Positions 9,269 through 17,009 of a stretch of 64,000 nt of DNA are shown one piece after another. This stretch comes from Pseudodesulfovibrio sediminis. GTDB taxonomy: Bacteria; Desulfobacterota; Desulfovibrionia; Desulfovibrionales; Desulfovibrionaceae. How positions within the stretch are numbered: the first letter of the stretch is position 1; every line of letters begins with the position of its first letter. A program made the position numbers and the translations under genes. The notes under the pieces are model-generated. The model ran no database searches. It had not been told where the DNA came from and saw only the letters and a program-made list of their open reading frames with translations. Location of the stretch: assembly GCF_020886695.1 (NCBI RefSeq), contig NZ_AP024485.1, positions 62,001 through 126,000 on the forward strand. The letters run 5' to 3'.

Positions 9269-9972
9269 AAGATTTAGATACAACGAAGGAAGCCTTGGAA
9301 ACCGTCAAGTCTGTGTCGGAGACCACATCAAAGGCCCTTGATGTGACTGAAAAATTTGGTGGCTTTATTGCACAATATGTCGGCGGCTCTTTAGAGCAGG
9401 CTATGGGGATATTTGAAGATAAACTTAAGTATCTCAGATGGGAAAGGCAATTGAGGTTGATTGCTCGCGTCGAGGAGCTTGCCAAAGATCATGCCGTGGA
9501 GATTTCAAAGAGGCCGATTCCTCTAAAAATGGCGATCCCTCTTTTTGAGGCCGCATCATTAGAGGAGGAAGATTATCTTCAAGACTTGTGGGCAAAGCTA
9601 TTGCTAAATGCTTCTAACGCTCAGAGTAAAGTAAATCTACATAGGTCGTATATTAATATTCTTGAGCAAATCACTTCACTTGAAGCAAAAATCTTGAAAA
9701 CTATTTATGACTTGGAGTTTTCTGTCTCGGATGGAGTAGATATTGCTACGAGTAAACTACCTGAGGAAGCTCATCTAGAAGTTGATTTTGACGCGATTAA
9801 CCCAGCCCCCGACAGCATCGTTGATCCGATTGATGACGTTAAAGCAGCTCTTGCAAACTTAGCCCGCTTGAGATGCTTGGCCCTGCCGACTTCATTTAAT
9901 GGGAAGGAAATATTCCATCACGTTAATCCTACCCTTCTTGGGAGGAGGTTCGTTGATGCATGCTCAGTGTAG
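9265..9972 (+). CDS. Abi-alpha (DUF4393)-like protein
   Basis: 235 residues. The core E-I-S-K-R-P-I-P-L-K-M-A-I-P-L-F-E-A-A-S followed by E-E-E-D-Y-L-Q-D-L-W-A-K-L-L-L-N-A (about residues 75-115) is typical of the DUF4393/Abi-alpha family, proteins linked to abortive infection. The N-terminal part is an amphipathic helix region with a Gly-rich segment (GGFIAQYVGGS) that may contact membrane. The C-terminal domain is winged-helix-like. Start overlaps the upstream stop (ATGA). It closes the three-gene cassette; no terminator is obvious after it. Confidence 0.65.
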   Translation: MKDLDTTKEALETVKSVSETTSKALDVTEKFGGFIAQYVGGSLEQAMGIFEDKLKYLRWERQLRLIARVEELAKDHAVEISKRPIPLKMAIPLFEAASLEEEDYLQDLWAKLLLNASNAQSKVNLHRSYINILEQITSLEAKILKTIYDLEFSVSDGVDIATSKLPEEAHLEVDFDAINPAPDSIVDPIDDVKAALANLARLRCLALPTSFNGKEIFHHVNPTLLGRRFVDACSV

Positions 9973-10264
9973 TCGTAAATAAAAGGATTATCTTTCTCCC
10001 AAGACCGCATTCGCGATGAATTTGGTAAAAGGCCGGATGTCGTTGCTTCCGCTGGCGGACTCAAGTGGCGCAATATCAGTTTTGTGGCTCCCTATATATC
10101 TGCGAACATGCCTTTCGCAAATCTCTGCGAAAGTTCTGAAAGCTGCGGTAGTCTCCTGGAGATGAAGGCACTGTTATTGATGGCCAGCTATTGGGTATTG
10201 AATTTGCATTGCTGCGCGTGAGAGTGTTATTAATGTCAATCTGTTGAACTTCAAATGCGGGACT

Positions 10265-11251
10265 ATGATAGAATATCTGGTACAGTCTGACTATTTGCGC
10301 GAAGTACAGCGCACCTTCGGGGGGGCCGGCAAGCTCGATATGCTGGGGGTCTTCTCGCAGATATTCATGGTTGCCGTTCCAGTTATTGTGATCATGGCTT
10401 TATGGCATTATCGGAATATTCTCGCTTTTGCTCTGATGCGTCTTGTATCCTATCCATTCAATGCGAAAACCACCAAGGTTATTGGGAATTATCTTGTTTC
10501 ACAAGGTGTGATGATCGAAGTCTGTCTCTATTCGAGTGACGGCATCGGGCGCACCCTGTGCAACGTTCGCGTGGTTGGTGTGGAAGGGGGCAGGATGCAG
10601 TTGAAGCTGGTGAATGTGAACCCGGCAGCCGTGAAACTCAAGAACAGGCGGGTGGTCTGTTTCATGAAGCCGTTTGCCTATACAGGGAAACGGCTCAATG
10701 CATTTGTCACATATATAAGTCACATGGAACGGAAAGGGATTGTGCTCAAGGAGCTCTCTTTACTGACGCCCATTCGCTATAAGTATATTCTTCGACGGAG
10801 GCATACCCGCCAGCAGGTTGCCCGAGAAGGGGCTGTTCGGGTCAAAGCGTGGAGCGGCCGTAAGGTGAACACCTTCTGGATGATTCGTCCGGATCTTCAG
10901 ACAGTGAACAACCCTGCCAGATATGGTCGCAATACCCGTCTTGCCGTTGAAAATATTTCTGCGGGTGGCGTGCGTATGTTCATCATTAATCCCAAAGGTG
11001 AGCTGCCTCCACTTCAAAAAGGGAATCAGCTCGTCCTCAGAATCAGTATCTGGAATCCAGCTGTGAGGAAATATGTCTTCTTTACGGCCCTGGGGACCAT
11101 TCGGAGTCGTTTTACCGCTCAGGGGGGAGCCATCGGCCTGGGGATACAGTTTGCCTCGGAAGGCGAGCAGGTGGGCAGGCGATTTGTCTGGAACACAGTG
11201 CAGGGCGAAATCAAACCCCTGGCCAAATTTCTTGCTCAGCTCGATCAGTAG
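10265..11251 (+). CDS. PilZ-domain membrane protein (c-di-GMP receptor)
   Basis: About 328 residues. A membrane segment (VPVIVIMALWHYRNILAFAL) lies near residue 35-55. The C-terminal PilZ domain carries R-R-H-T-R (R-x3-R class motif) and, about 65 residues later, E-N-I-S-A-G-G (N-x-S-x-x-G), then GLGIQF, which together form the c-di-GMP pocket. A middle domain of about 100 residues resembles the N-terminal YcgR-like beta domain. ATG 10265 is chosen; a TTG at 10244 in frame is also possible, and neither has a strong ribosome binding site. It converges with the Fur-like gene 21 bp away. The target process (motility or envelope) cannot be told. Confidence 0.8.
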   Translation: MIEYLVQSDYLREVQRTFGGAGKLDMLGVFSQIFMVAVPVIVIMALWHYRNILAFALMRLVSYPFNAKTTKVIGNYLVSQGVMIEVCLYSSDGIGRTLCNVRVVGVEGGRMQLKLVNVNPAAVKLKNRRVVCFMKPFAYTGKRLNAFVTYISHMERKGIVLKELSLLTPIRYKYILRRRHTRQQVAREGAVRVKAWSGRKVNTFWMIRPDLQTVNNPARYGRNTRLAVENISAGGVRMFIINPKGELPPLQKGNQLVLRISIWNPAVRKYVFFTALGTIRSRFTAQGGAIGLGIQFASEGEQVGRRFVWNTVQGEIKPLAKFLAQLDQ

Positions 11252-11272
11252 AAAGCGGGTGCTACAGTCGGT

Positions 11273-11701
11273 TTATTTACGACAATCAGCGCAGATTCCG
11301 TAGAGATACATCTTATGTTTGAGCAGGGTAAAACCGTGCTCCGCCGCCAGTTCTTCCTGACGTCGCTCGATTGTATCATCAAGGATCTCGATGTTTTTGC
11401 CGCACCGTTCGCAGATGAGGTGATCGTGGTGATCTTTGCCGTAGCTCGGCTCATAGCGGGTTACGCCATCGGCAAAGTCGAGGGGTTCGACAAGGCCGGA
11501 ATCGCTGAGAAGTTTCAGGGTCCTGTAGACTGTTGCCTGGCCGATGGAGCTGTCGCGTTTTTTGACGTACACATATAATTCCTCGGATGATAAATGGCCT
11601 TCCTGCTTCAGCATTGTGTCCAGAATGAGGCGCCGTTGGGGCGTCATCTTGAGGTTCTCGTTGGCCAGATATTCGGTAAACACGTCTTGGGGGGCTTTCA
11701 T
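11273..11701 (-). CDS. Fur/PerR family metalloregulator
   Basis: 142 residues from ATG 11701. The N-terminal winged helix contains MTPQRRLILDTML; the C-terminal dimerisation domain has the HDHHDH-like segment D-H-H-D-H and two C-x-x-C pairs (CERC and CADC) for structural zinc. This is Fur-superfamily; the short length and motif fit both PerR and Fur. Upstream in-frame starts exist at 11713 (ATG) and 11743 (TTG), but the TTG lies inside a Fur-box-like palindrome, which argues for a downstream start. Probably autoregulated. Single gene, convergent with the PilZ gene. Confidence 0.85.
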   Translation of the reverse strand: MKAPQDVFTEYLANENLKMTPQRRLILDTMLKQEGHLSSEELYVYVKKRDSSIGQATVYRTLKLLSDSGLVEPLDFADGVTRYEPSYGKDHHDHLICERCGKNIEILDDTIERRQEELAAEHGFTLLKHKMYLYGICADCRK

Positions 11702-11734
11702 TATGTATCCCATCGGTTTGATTTTGAAATTCGA

Positions 11735-11749
11735 TGATATCAATTATCA
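11735..11749 (-). promoter_or_regulatory. Fur/PerR-box-like palindrome
   Basis: On the minus strand TGATAATTGATATCA, with TGATA/TATCA arms, resembling the 7-1-7 Fur/PerR box with mismatches. It lies 34 bp upstream of the chosen fur-like ATG. Confidence 0.4.
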
Positions 11750-11848
11750 ACTCATACGGTAAGAGCAAATGAGTGTCAAACCCTCCAGTGGATTAATGGG
11801 CGACGAAAAAAAATCAGCTGGGAAACCTGACTATATGACTTTTCTGTC

Positions 11849-11877
11849 TTGACATTCACAGGCGTGGTTTCTACAAC
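11849..11877 (+). promoter_or_regulatory. Promoter of tRNA-Ser(TGA)
   Basis: TTGACA, 17-bp spacer, TACAAC, ending 40 bp before the mature tRNA. Confidence 0.65.
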
Positions 11878-11917
11878 CATTTTCCTCTGTCTCGCATGAT
11901 TTTTTGCGAGCAGCCAA

Positions 11918-12009
11918 GGAGAGGTGGCAGAGCTCGGTTTAATGCGCTGGTCTTGAAAACCAGAGGCGGGGCAACTCGTCCGGGGGTTCGAATCCCTCCC
12001 TCTCCGCCA
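11918..12009 (+). tRNA. tRNA-Ser(TGA)
   Basis: 92 bases with encoded CCA. Acceptor GGAGAGG/CCTCTCC; anticodon stem CTGGT/ACCAG with anticodon TGA at 11954-11956; long class II variable arm; T-arm GGGGGTTCGAATCCC. Its 3' 23 bases plus TA form the left attachment core of the integrated element, so the 3' end may be contributed by the element. Confidence 0.97.
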
Positions 12010-12011
12010 TA
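11987..12011 (+). repeat. attL core (tRNA 3' end)
   Basis: 25-bp sequence beginning TTCGAATCCC and ending CTCCGCCATA; repeated perfectly in direct orientation at 26436-26460. Insertion at this point leaves the tRNA intact. Confidence 0.92.
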
Positions 12012-12043
12012 TTTCAATTTCACTTCGTTTCAGGAAGTGTCAT

Positions 12044-12070
12044 AAACCCTCAGAAATGAGGGTTTTTCTT
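12044..12070 (+). terminator. Terminator after tRNA-Ser(TGA), inside the element
   Basis: AAACCCTC / GAGGGTTT hairpin followed by TTTCTT. The flanking sequence (AAGTGTCATAA then CCCTC) closely resembles the terminator just outside attR at 26493, so the element appears to bring a replacement tRNA terminator. Confidence 0.75.
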
Positions 12071-12123
12071 TGTCTTCCTTGTTTCTCTGTGTTGCATCCT
12101 GTTTCTTGACATTGCATATTCAA

Positions 12124-12175
12124 GTGGTACAACTGGTGGTACAGTCGTTGAGTTGTACCATTTTTGTTGTACCAC
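12124..12175. repeat. Left arm-type integrase sites (GTGGTAC repeats)
   Basis: GTGGTAC at 12124-12130 and 12136-12142 (12-bp period), then the inverted form GTACCAT at 12155 and GTACCAC at 12169. They sit between attL and the integrase start, where arm-type binding sites and int autoregulation are expected. The same pair with 12-bp spacing recurs near attR. Confidence 0.65.
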
Positions 12176-12192
12176 TTCTGGAGGGAAACCTG

Positions 12193-13410
12193 ATGCCCCT
12201 TACCGATGCGAAGATCAAAGGCGCAAAGCCGAGGCCCAAAACGTATACCCTTATTGATGGAGACGGCCTTTATTTAGAGGTTAATCCTAAGGGCCGTAAG
12301 TGGTGGCGATTCCGCTACCAGAAGGAGGGCCGTCGTAACCGTCTGTCTCTGGGCGTTTATCCTCATATATCTCTCAAAGATGCTCGACTTGAACGGGATC
12401 GTCTGAAGCGTCAGGTTGCAAAGGGGATTGATCCGTCATTGAAACGGAAAGAGGAAAAGCGGAAAGCTGGGGCCAGTGAAGCATATGAAGCTATTGCTCG
12501 GGAGTGGTTCGCTAAACAAGTCGAGTCTGGATGGAGTGAACGTCATGCCAAGACCACAATGGAGAGGATGGAGAAGAATATCTTCCCCTTTATTGGTAAA
12601 CGTCCGATTTCGGACCTCGGCGTGGAAGACATGCTCGGAGTGGTGCAGCGATGCGAGAGGCGTGGTGCTGTTGAAACGGCCCGACGTATTCGACAGATTA
12701 TGTCTCAGATTTTTCGATATGCCATCGCTGCGGGCAGGGCAGAGCGTGACCCAGCAGCTGACATCAAAGGTGCCATCCCTCCGTCTAGGAAGGTGAAACA
12801 TCACGCCTCGATCACCGACCCCAATAAGATCAAGACACTGCTTCGGGCAATTGATGCCTTTGACGGTACGCTTGTCGTTCATTGTGCTCTTAGGCTGGCT
12901 CCTCTTCTTTTCGTACGTCCTGGGGAACTTAGAAATGCTGAATGGGAAGAGGTCGATTTGAAAGGGAAAGAGTGGCGTATCCCCGAAGAGAAAATGAAGG
13001 GCGGCTCGGTCCATATCGTTCCTTTATCTAACCAAGTCGTCGAGGTCCTGACTGAACTTAAACAAGCCACTGGGCCAATTGGGTATGTGTTTCCAAGTAT
13101 TCGAACCCCAGCCCGGCCTATGTCGGAGAATACGATCAACGTGGCCCTGCGCCGGCTTGGATACGACAAGACTGAAATGACGGGCCATGGTTTCCGTAGC
13201 ATGGCTTCGACGCTGTTGAATGAGCATGGCTGGCACAAGGATGCAATTGAGCGGCAATTGGCGCATACTCCGAAAGATAAGGTCCGGGCCTCATACAATT
13301 ACGCTGAGCATTTGCCAGAGAGAAAACGGATGATGCAATGCTGGGCTGATTATTTAGATAGCCTCAAGGCTGGCGGGAAAGTCGTACCATTGTTTGCAAA
13401 AGCGGAGTAA
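12193..13410 (+). CDS. int: P4/CP4-57-type tyrosine integrase
   Basis: 405 residues from ATG 12193, which has GGAGG 10 bp upstream; an in-frame start at 12070 is rejected because it would read through the arm sites. The N-terminal DUF4102 arm-binding domain begins MPLTDAKIKGAKP and includes D-G-D-G-L-Y-L-E-V. The catalytic domain has the tyrosine-recombinase set: R in RPGELRNAEWEEV, H-G-F-R, the H of QLAHTPKDKVRASY and the nucleophile Tyr in the same segment (RASYNYAEH). It catalyses site-specific integration at the tRNA-Ser 3' end. The neighbouring attL and arm repeats fit its role. Confidence 0.95.
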   Translation: MPLTDAKIKGAKPRPKTYTLIDGDGLYLEVNPKGRKWWRFRYQKEGRRNRLSLGVYPHISLKDARLERDRLKRQVAKGIDPSLKRKEEKRKAGASEAYEAIAREWFAKQVESGWSERHAKTTMERMEKNIFPFIGKRPISDLGVEDMLGVVQRCERRGAVETARRIRQIMSQIFRYAIAAGRAERDPAADIKGAIPPSRKVKHHASITDPNKIKTLLRAIDAFDGTLVVHCALRLAPLLFVRPGELRNAEWEEVDLKGKEWRIPEEKMKGGSVHIVPLSNQVVEVLTELKQATGPIGYVFPSIRTPARPMSENTINVALRRLGYDKTEMTGHGFRSMASTLLNEHGWHKDAIERQLAHTPKDKVRASYNYAEHLPERKRMMQCWADYLDSLKAGGKVVPLFAKAE

Positions 13411-13418
13411 TGTCTTTC

Positions 13419-13483
13419 CACGCCCTAGTCAGAGGTTCGCTACCTTTGGTGAAAGTCCCGGTCTCCCGCCGGGGTTGGGCGTG
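13419..13483 (+). other. Possible three-way-junction RNA/DNA fold after int
   Basis: CACGCCC (13419) pairs perfectly with GGGCGTG (13477). Inside are two hairpins, AGAGGT/ACCTTT and CCCGG/CCGGG. It lies in the 109-bp gap between int and the next gene. Could be an intrinsic processing or replication structure; no T tract follows, so it is not a simple terminator. Confidence 0.3.
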
Positions 13484-13519
13484 ACATAAGCGGGACGTAA
13501 GCCTTGGGAGGGCTTCAAA

Positions 13520-14257
13520 GTGGGTACAATATTAATCCCTACACAAACACTGCCCCCAAACTCTTTGGGACCAGAAGTAACCTTGGTTGACTTTTTTCAC
13601 TGGAATCATGTCCTCGAAGAGTGGGAAGGGCTTCTCGAGAAGGATCTTATTCAAATGGTTCAAAGCCTCGAGTTGCCAGCCTATCGATATAAAGAATGCC
13701 GAAAGCGTCCAGATGGTAAACTGGTGGTGAAAGCATGCCTACTTCAGCCATATTCTATTTGGAGATATCGTCCTATTGAGGAACAAGAGGATAGCTTTAT
13801 AGACCCAAATATTGATAGCTCCCCTCCTCAGGACTATGTGATTAGACGCGATTTTAAGGACGTGTTTCGAGCTTCTGATGTAGTCTTTCGAAGTCAGGAT
13901 TTAGCAATATTAGAAGCGAATCATCCGGATTGGAAATGGCCTCACGTTGATCCCTCTGATGAAGAAGTCTTGGAGGAAAAGAAAGACCGTCGTCCACTTG
14001 TGGAAGTTGGTTCGGAGCTGGTTGCTGGTAAAACTCCTGATATGGTAAAAATCGAACTCAGAGAACGATATGATGAGCCGATAGTGGCTTATGTCCTTCA
14101 CCAGCATTTTAGCACCAAAGGAAGTGGTCGGAAAATATCCAAGGCTAGGTTGGGTGAATTGATGTGGCCAGACGAAGAACTTAGCGATAGCGCTTTTATT
14201 AAGAAATTCAACCAGCTTCTCGAGCAAGCTGAGGGCTATAAGGTGCGTATTTCTTGA
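13520..14257 (+). CDS. Unknown satellite protein
   Basis: 245 residues from a GTG start with GGGAGG 7 bp upstream. I do not recognise the family. Residues 1-140 are acidic and aromatic-rich with no membrane segment; the C-terminal third (KISKARLGELMWPDEEL ... FIKKFNQLLEQAE) looks like a helical DNA-contact domain resembling those in element-encoded regulators. It sits between int and the alpA control region, in the same direction as the replication genes but 137 bp away from alpA. Confidence 0.6.
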   Translation: MGTILIPTQTLPPNSLGPEVTLVDFFHWNHVLEEWEGLLEKDLIQMVQSLELPAYRYKECRKRPDGKLVVKACLLQPYSIWRYRPIEEQEDSFIDPNIDSSPPQDYVIRRDFKDVFRASDVVFRSQDLAILEANHPDWKWPHVDPSDEEVLEEKKDRRPLVEVGSELVAGKTPDMVKIELRERYDEPIVAYVLHQHFSTKGSGRKISKARLGELMWPDEELSDSAFIKKFNQLLEQAEGYKVRIS

Positions 14258-14284
14258 GTTACCACCACGTCCCATAGCTGCACA

Positions 14285-14328
14285 TTTCCAATTACTTTCT
14301 AATTTCTTTCCAATTATTTTCCAATTCC
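14285..14328 (+). repeat. Four 11-bp iterons upstream of alpA
   Basis: TTTCCAATTAC, TTTCTAATTTC, TTTCCAATTAT and TTTCCAATTCC start at 14285, 14296, 14307 and 14318, an exact 11-bp period, so all face the same side of the helix. They lie about 70 bp upstream of the AlpA start. They may be a regulator operator or an origin iteron set. Confidence 0.6.
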
Positions 14329-14341
14329 CCTTGTCATAGTT

Positions 14342-14390
14342 CCTCCATGTTCAACGGCGAATCTGTCCGGTTCGCATAACCACATGGAGG
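14342..14390 (+). promoter_or_regulatory. Inverted repeat sequestering the alpA ribosome binding site
   Basis: CCTCCATG (14342-14349) is the exact complement of CATGGAGG (14383-14390), which contains the GGAGG ribosome binding site of alpA. In RNA the two could pair over a 33-nt loop and block initiation. Confidence 0.4.
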
Positions 14391-14394
14391 GAAT

Positions 14395-14592
14395 ATGTCC
14401 CCTACGCTGCCAACTGAAGGCTATGTCCGACTTCCGCAAGTTTTAAAGGCTATTCCTGTTAGCAGAACTACCTGGTGGCGGGGTGTCAAGGCGGGCAAGT
14501 ACCCAGCGCCTGTTAAGCATGGCCGCTGTCGCTTCTGGAGAGTTGCGGACATCCGTGATCTGATTGATCGTTTGTCTGAAGGTGAGGGATAG
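14395..14592 (+). CDS. alpA: AlpA-family HTH regulator
   Basis: 65 residues with a single winged-type HTH: Y-V-R-L-P-Q-V-L, then S-R-T-T-W-W-R-G-V-K-A-G-K-Y-P-A-P-V-K, then F-W-R-V-A-D-I-R-D-L. This is the layout of AlpA/Vis excisionase-activators of P4-type elements, which turn on integrase or replication genes. The GGAGG ribosome binding site sits 4 bp upstream of the ATG within an inverted repeat. It leads the replication gene run. Confidence 0.88.
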   Translation: MSPTLPTEGYVRLPQVLKAIPVSRTTWWRGVKAGKYPAPVKHGRCRFWRVADIRDLIDRLSEGEG

Positions 14593-14597
14593 TAGTC

Positions 14598-14885
14598 ATG
14601 TCTACCAGGGAAAAACACTCTCACTTGGCAAAGATTAAGGCCCAATTATTACAATACGATCTGGACCTCTCTCATATCCCAGATCAGAGTCCTGTCCTCA
14701 AGAGAGCGACTATAGCTCTCAAGGTATTTCAAGAACATACTGGCCAACTTGAAACTTATCGTAAGACTCTCCAAAGGCGTCTTACCTTAGTTGATAATGA
14801 TCTGACCGAGTTGTTTGAACTCGGGCAAGTCTTGCAGGATGCTCTAGAAAATTATTTGCATCATCGTGAGGACGGTGAAGCATGA
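14598..14885 (+). CDS. Small coiled-coil protein of unknown function
   Basis: 95 residues, highly charged and predicted helical (SHLAKIKAQLLQYDLDL ... LETYRKTLQRRLTLVDNDL), no membrane segment. ATG 5 bp after alpA, its stop overlaps the next gene by ATGA. Position suggests a role in replication control. Family not recognised. Confidence 0.65.
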   Translation: MSTREKHSHLAKIKAQLLQYDLDLSHIPDQSPVLKRATIALKVFQEHTGQLETYRKTLQRRLTLVDNDLTELFELGQVLQDALENYLHHREDGEA

Positions 14886-15688
14886 TTGATGGTGGGTTCT
14901 TTCTCGTTGCCCGAAAGCTTTTTGAGTCAGAGTTGATGGACAAACCAGATTTGTACGTCAAGCTTTGGCTGTGGATGCTCAATAAGGCCAACTGGAAGGA
15001 TCACAGAAAGCTTAAACGTGGTCAATTTCTTACTACTATCAAAGAGATGCGAGAGGCCATGTCCTACAAAGTTGGCTACTGCACAAAGACGCCGACGGTG
15101 GGCCAAATACGAAGCGCGTACGAAGCGTTTACGAACAGCACAATGATCAACACTACGAAGACCACACGCGGCATGATCATAACGATAATAAATTATGACA
15201 CTTATCAGAATCCAGCTAGCTACGAACAACATAACGAACGACACAGCGAAGCCGACATGAACAACACGATAACAACACACTATAAGGGAAAGAAGGGTAA
15301 GAAAGAGAAAAGAGATACCGGTGATCCTTCCGGCTCTCCGGGGCCTCGACCAAAGGAATGCTCTTCTGAGCAGTGGGGTAATTTTATGGTTTTCTCAAAG
15401 CAGTTTCTCGAAAGGCAACATGATCGATTGGGTAAGCTGGTCAAGACCACAGACTCAAGAGTCCTTTCGGGGGCCAAGGCCCTCGATAATCTGATTCGGG
15501 TACAGAAGTTTGAGCAGAAGGTTGTCTTTGAAACTGTCGAGTGGGCTATGACCAATTCTTTTTGGCAGACCAACCTTCTTTCATTGGGATCTCTCACTAA
15601 GAATAGCAGAAACGGTGAATCAAAATTCACCAATATACTAGCGGCCAGGTTTAAAGGAGTGAGTGATGCACATAGAATTAATTCATGA
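14882..15688 (+). CDS. Phage-type replication initiation protein (O/DnaT-like)
   Basis: 268 residues. The N-terminal 110 residues form the winged-helix seen at the start of many phage replication proteins: GGFFLVARKLF, D-L-Y-V-K-L-W-L-W-M-L, L-K-R-G-Q-F-L-T-T, then I-I-N-Y-D-T-Y-Q. A charged linker rich in Lys (GKKGKKEKRD) follows, then a C-terminal domain of about 100 residues. Such proteins bind the origin and load the helicase; the RecA-fold ATPase downstream is the likely partner. Overlaps both neighbours. Confidence 0.75.
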   Translation: MIDGGFFLVARKLFESELMDKPDLYVKLWLWMLNKANWKDHRKLKRGQFLTTIKEMREAMSYKVGYCTKTPTVGQIRSAYEAFTNSTMINTTKTTRGMIITIINYDTYQNPASYEQHNERHSEADMNNTITTHYKGKKGKKEKRDTGDPSGSPGPRPKECSSEQWGNFMVFSKQFLERQHDRLGKLVKTTDSRVLSGAKALDNLIRVQKFEQKVVFETVEWAMTNSFWQTNLLSLGSLTKNSRNGESKFTNILAARFKGVSDAHRINS

Positions 15689-16001
15689 GTTACAGTTTCG
15701 CGCTTTATCTGGGATGCAACGTTACCCAGAGCTCTTCAAGACAACACCTGTCTATTTATGCGGCCAAGAACCATGGCTCACGATACGCAAAGCACTTGAG
15801 GCATATCAGGGTGGCAAAGTCGGCCATAAATCTCTTCTGCGCGGAATGTTGGCTAAATACGGAGAGGTCTATTTCGATGAACTCCTCCGGGTTTTAGAGA
15901 ACGCCGAAGCTGTGCCATGTAAGAATTGGGCTCTGACTCAAATTGCAAGACTGAGTGATGCCATCTCTCAGAATTATGAAGAGGGACGTCATGCCGCATG
16001 A
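15666..16001 (+). CDS. Small unknown protein in replication operon
   Basis: 111 residues from ATG 15666 (AAAGGAG 6 bp upstream; a GTG three bases earlier is in frame). Helical, soluble, no motif I recognise. It overlaps the 3' end of the O-like gene by 23 bp and the 5' end of the ATPase by 11 bp, so translation of the three is probably coupled. Confidence 0.6.
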   Translation: MHIELIHELQFRALSGMQRYPELFKTTPVYLCGQEPWLTIRKALEAYQGGKVGHKSLLRGMLAKYGEVYFDELLRVLENAEAVPCKNWALTQIARLSDAISQNYEEGRHAA

Positions 16002-16965
16002 GGACGCGAAACGACTCGGGTTGATGGAGCTCACGGAACGAGCAAGGCGGTGGGTTACTGACCAACCACCAGGTGAGTTCTCAGCCTTTATCTTCGGCAA
16101 GGAGCTTCATCTTGGAGAGAATCCAGAGATACGTGATACCGTTCTGCGGGACCTTGTCATTATGGGCTCAATTGAGCCATGTGGTAAGAAACGAGGACAG
16201 TATCGGGCCGTCCAGAATGAGTGTCGAGAGATGGACTGGCATAATGCTGAGACAGAGTATTACCCGATCTGGCTACCTCTCGAACTACATACGCTTGCTG
16301 GAGTGCAAAGAAAGAACGTTGTCATTGTGGCTGGTGAGACCAACGCCGGCAAGACGGCATTCGTTATGGAGTTGATCTATCGGAATTTACAAGTCAACGG
16401 TGGTGCCCACTCAGAGATAAGGCTCTATAACTCTGAGATGGGTGACGGAGAGTTGCGGCAGCGCGTTATGAATCTGGATAACAACGTCCAGTCATGGGAC
16501 GGCTTTAGGCCTTTTGAGCGGACATCCAATTTTCACCAGGTAATCGACCCCGATGGTTTTAATGTCATCGACTATCTCGAAGTCTCCAATGAGTTCTATC
16601 TCGTTGCAAATTGGATCCAGAAGATTCACGCCAAGCTCAATAAAGGGATAGCGATCATCTGTATTCAGAAGCCCAAGGGAAAGGATACGGCCCGAGGCGG
16701 AGAGTTCTCCCTCGAGAAATCAAGACTGGCTATTAGCCTCTTTCAGAACCATGGGGTCCATTCATGCAAGATCGTCAAATGCAAGCTGCCAATGGGAATC
16801 ACTAACCCCCAAGGGATGGAGAGAGATTTTTACGTTGAGCGAGGCCGTAAGATCGTGTCGAGGTCCGATTGGAGATATCTCACCCAGAAAGAACGAGACC
16901 AGCTATGGACGCTCTACGAGACAGACGCAGCGGCGAAGAATGCTAGAAAAGAGTTAGGATTATAG
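15991..16965 (+). CDS. RecA/DnaB-fold ATPase, satellite replication helicase candidate
   Basis: 324 residues from ATG 15991 (GAGGG 5 bp upstream). A Walker A motif V-A-G-E-T-N-A-G-K-T-A-F (about residue 120) and a Walker B-like strand I-A-I-I-C-I-Q (about residue 225) identify a RecA-superfamily ATPase; K-P-K-G-K-D and R-G-G-E-F resemble DnaB/KaiC loops. The N-terminal 90 residues are a winged-helix-like domain with unusual content (FGKELHLGENPEIRDTVLRD). Likely a minimal replicative helicase or loader. Stops before a 44-bp gap to the small-terminase-like gene. Confidence 0.7.
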   Translation: MPHEDAKRLGLMELTERARRWVTDQPPGEFSAFIFGKELHLGENPEIRDTVLRDLVIMGSIEPCGKKRGQYRAVQNECREMDWHNAETEYYPIWLPLELHTLAGVQRKNVVIVAGETNAGKTAFVMELIYRNLQVNGGAHSEIRLYNSEMGDGELRQRVMNLDNNVQSWDGFRPFERTSNFHQVIDPDGFNVIDYLEVSNEFYLVANWIQKIHAKLNKGIAIICIQKPKGKDTARGGEFSLEKSRLAISLFQNHGVHSCKIVKCKLPMGITNPQGMERDFYVERGRKIVSRSDWRYLTQKERDQLWTLYETDAAAKNARKELGL

Positions 16966-17009
16966 GCCCTATCTGGAACTATTTAATCACAATCTATGGA
17001 GATTCCATT

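Noticed and set aside
9973..10264. Possible gene or att copy after the Abi-alpha gene
   Set aside because: No ORF with a ribosome binding site and no duplicate of the tRNA-Ser(GCT) end was found, so element boundaries for the cassette are not claimed.
12070..12192. Integrase start at 12070
   Set aside because: The region holds the arm-type repeats and lacks a ribosome binding site; ATG 12193 has GGAGG and matches the usual MPLTD start.
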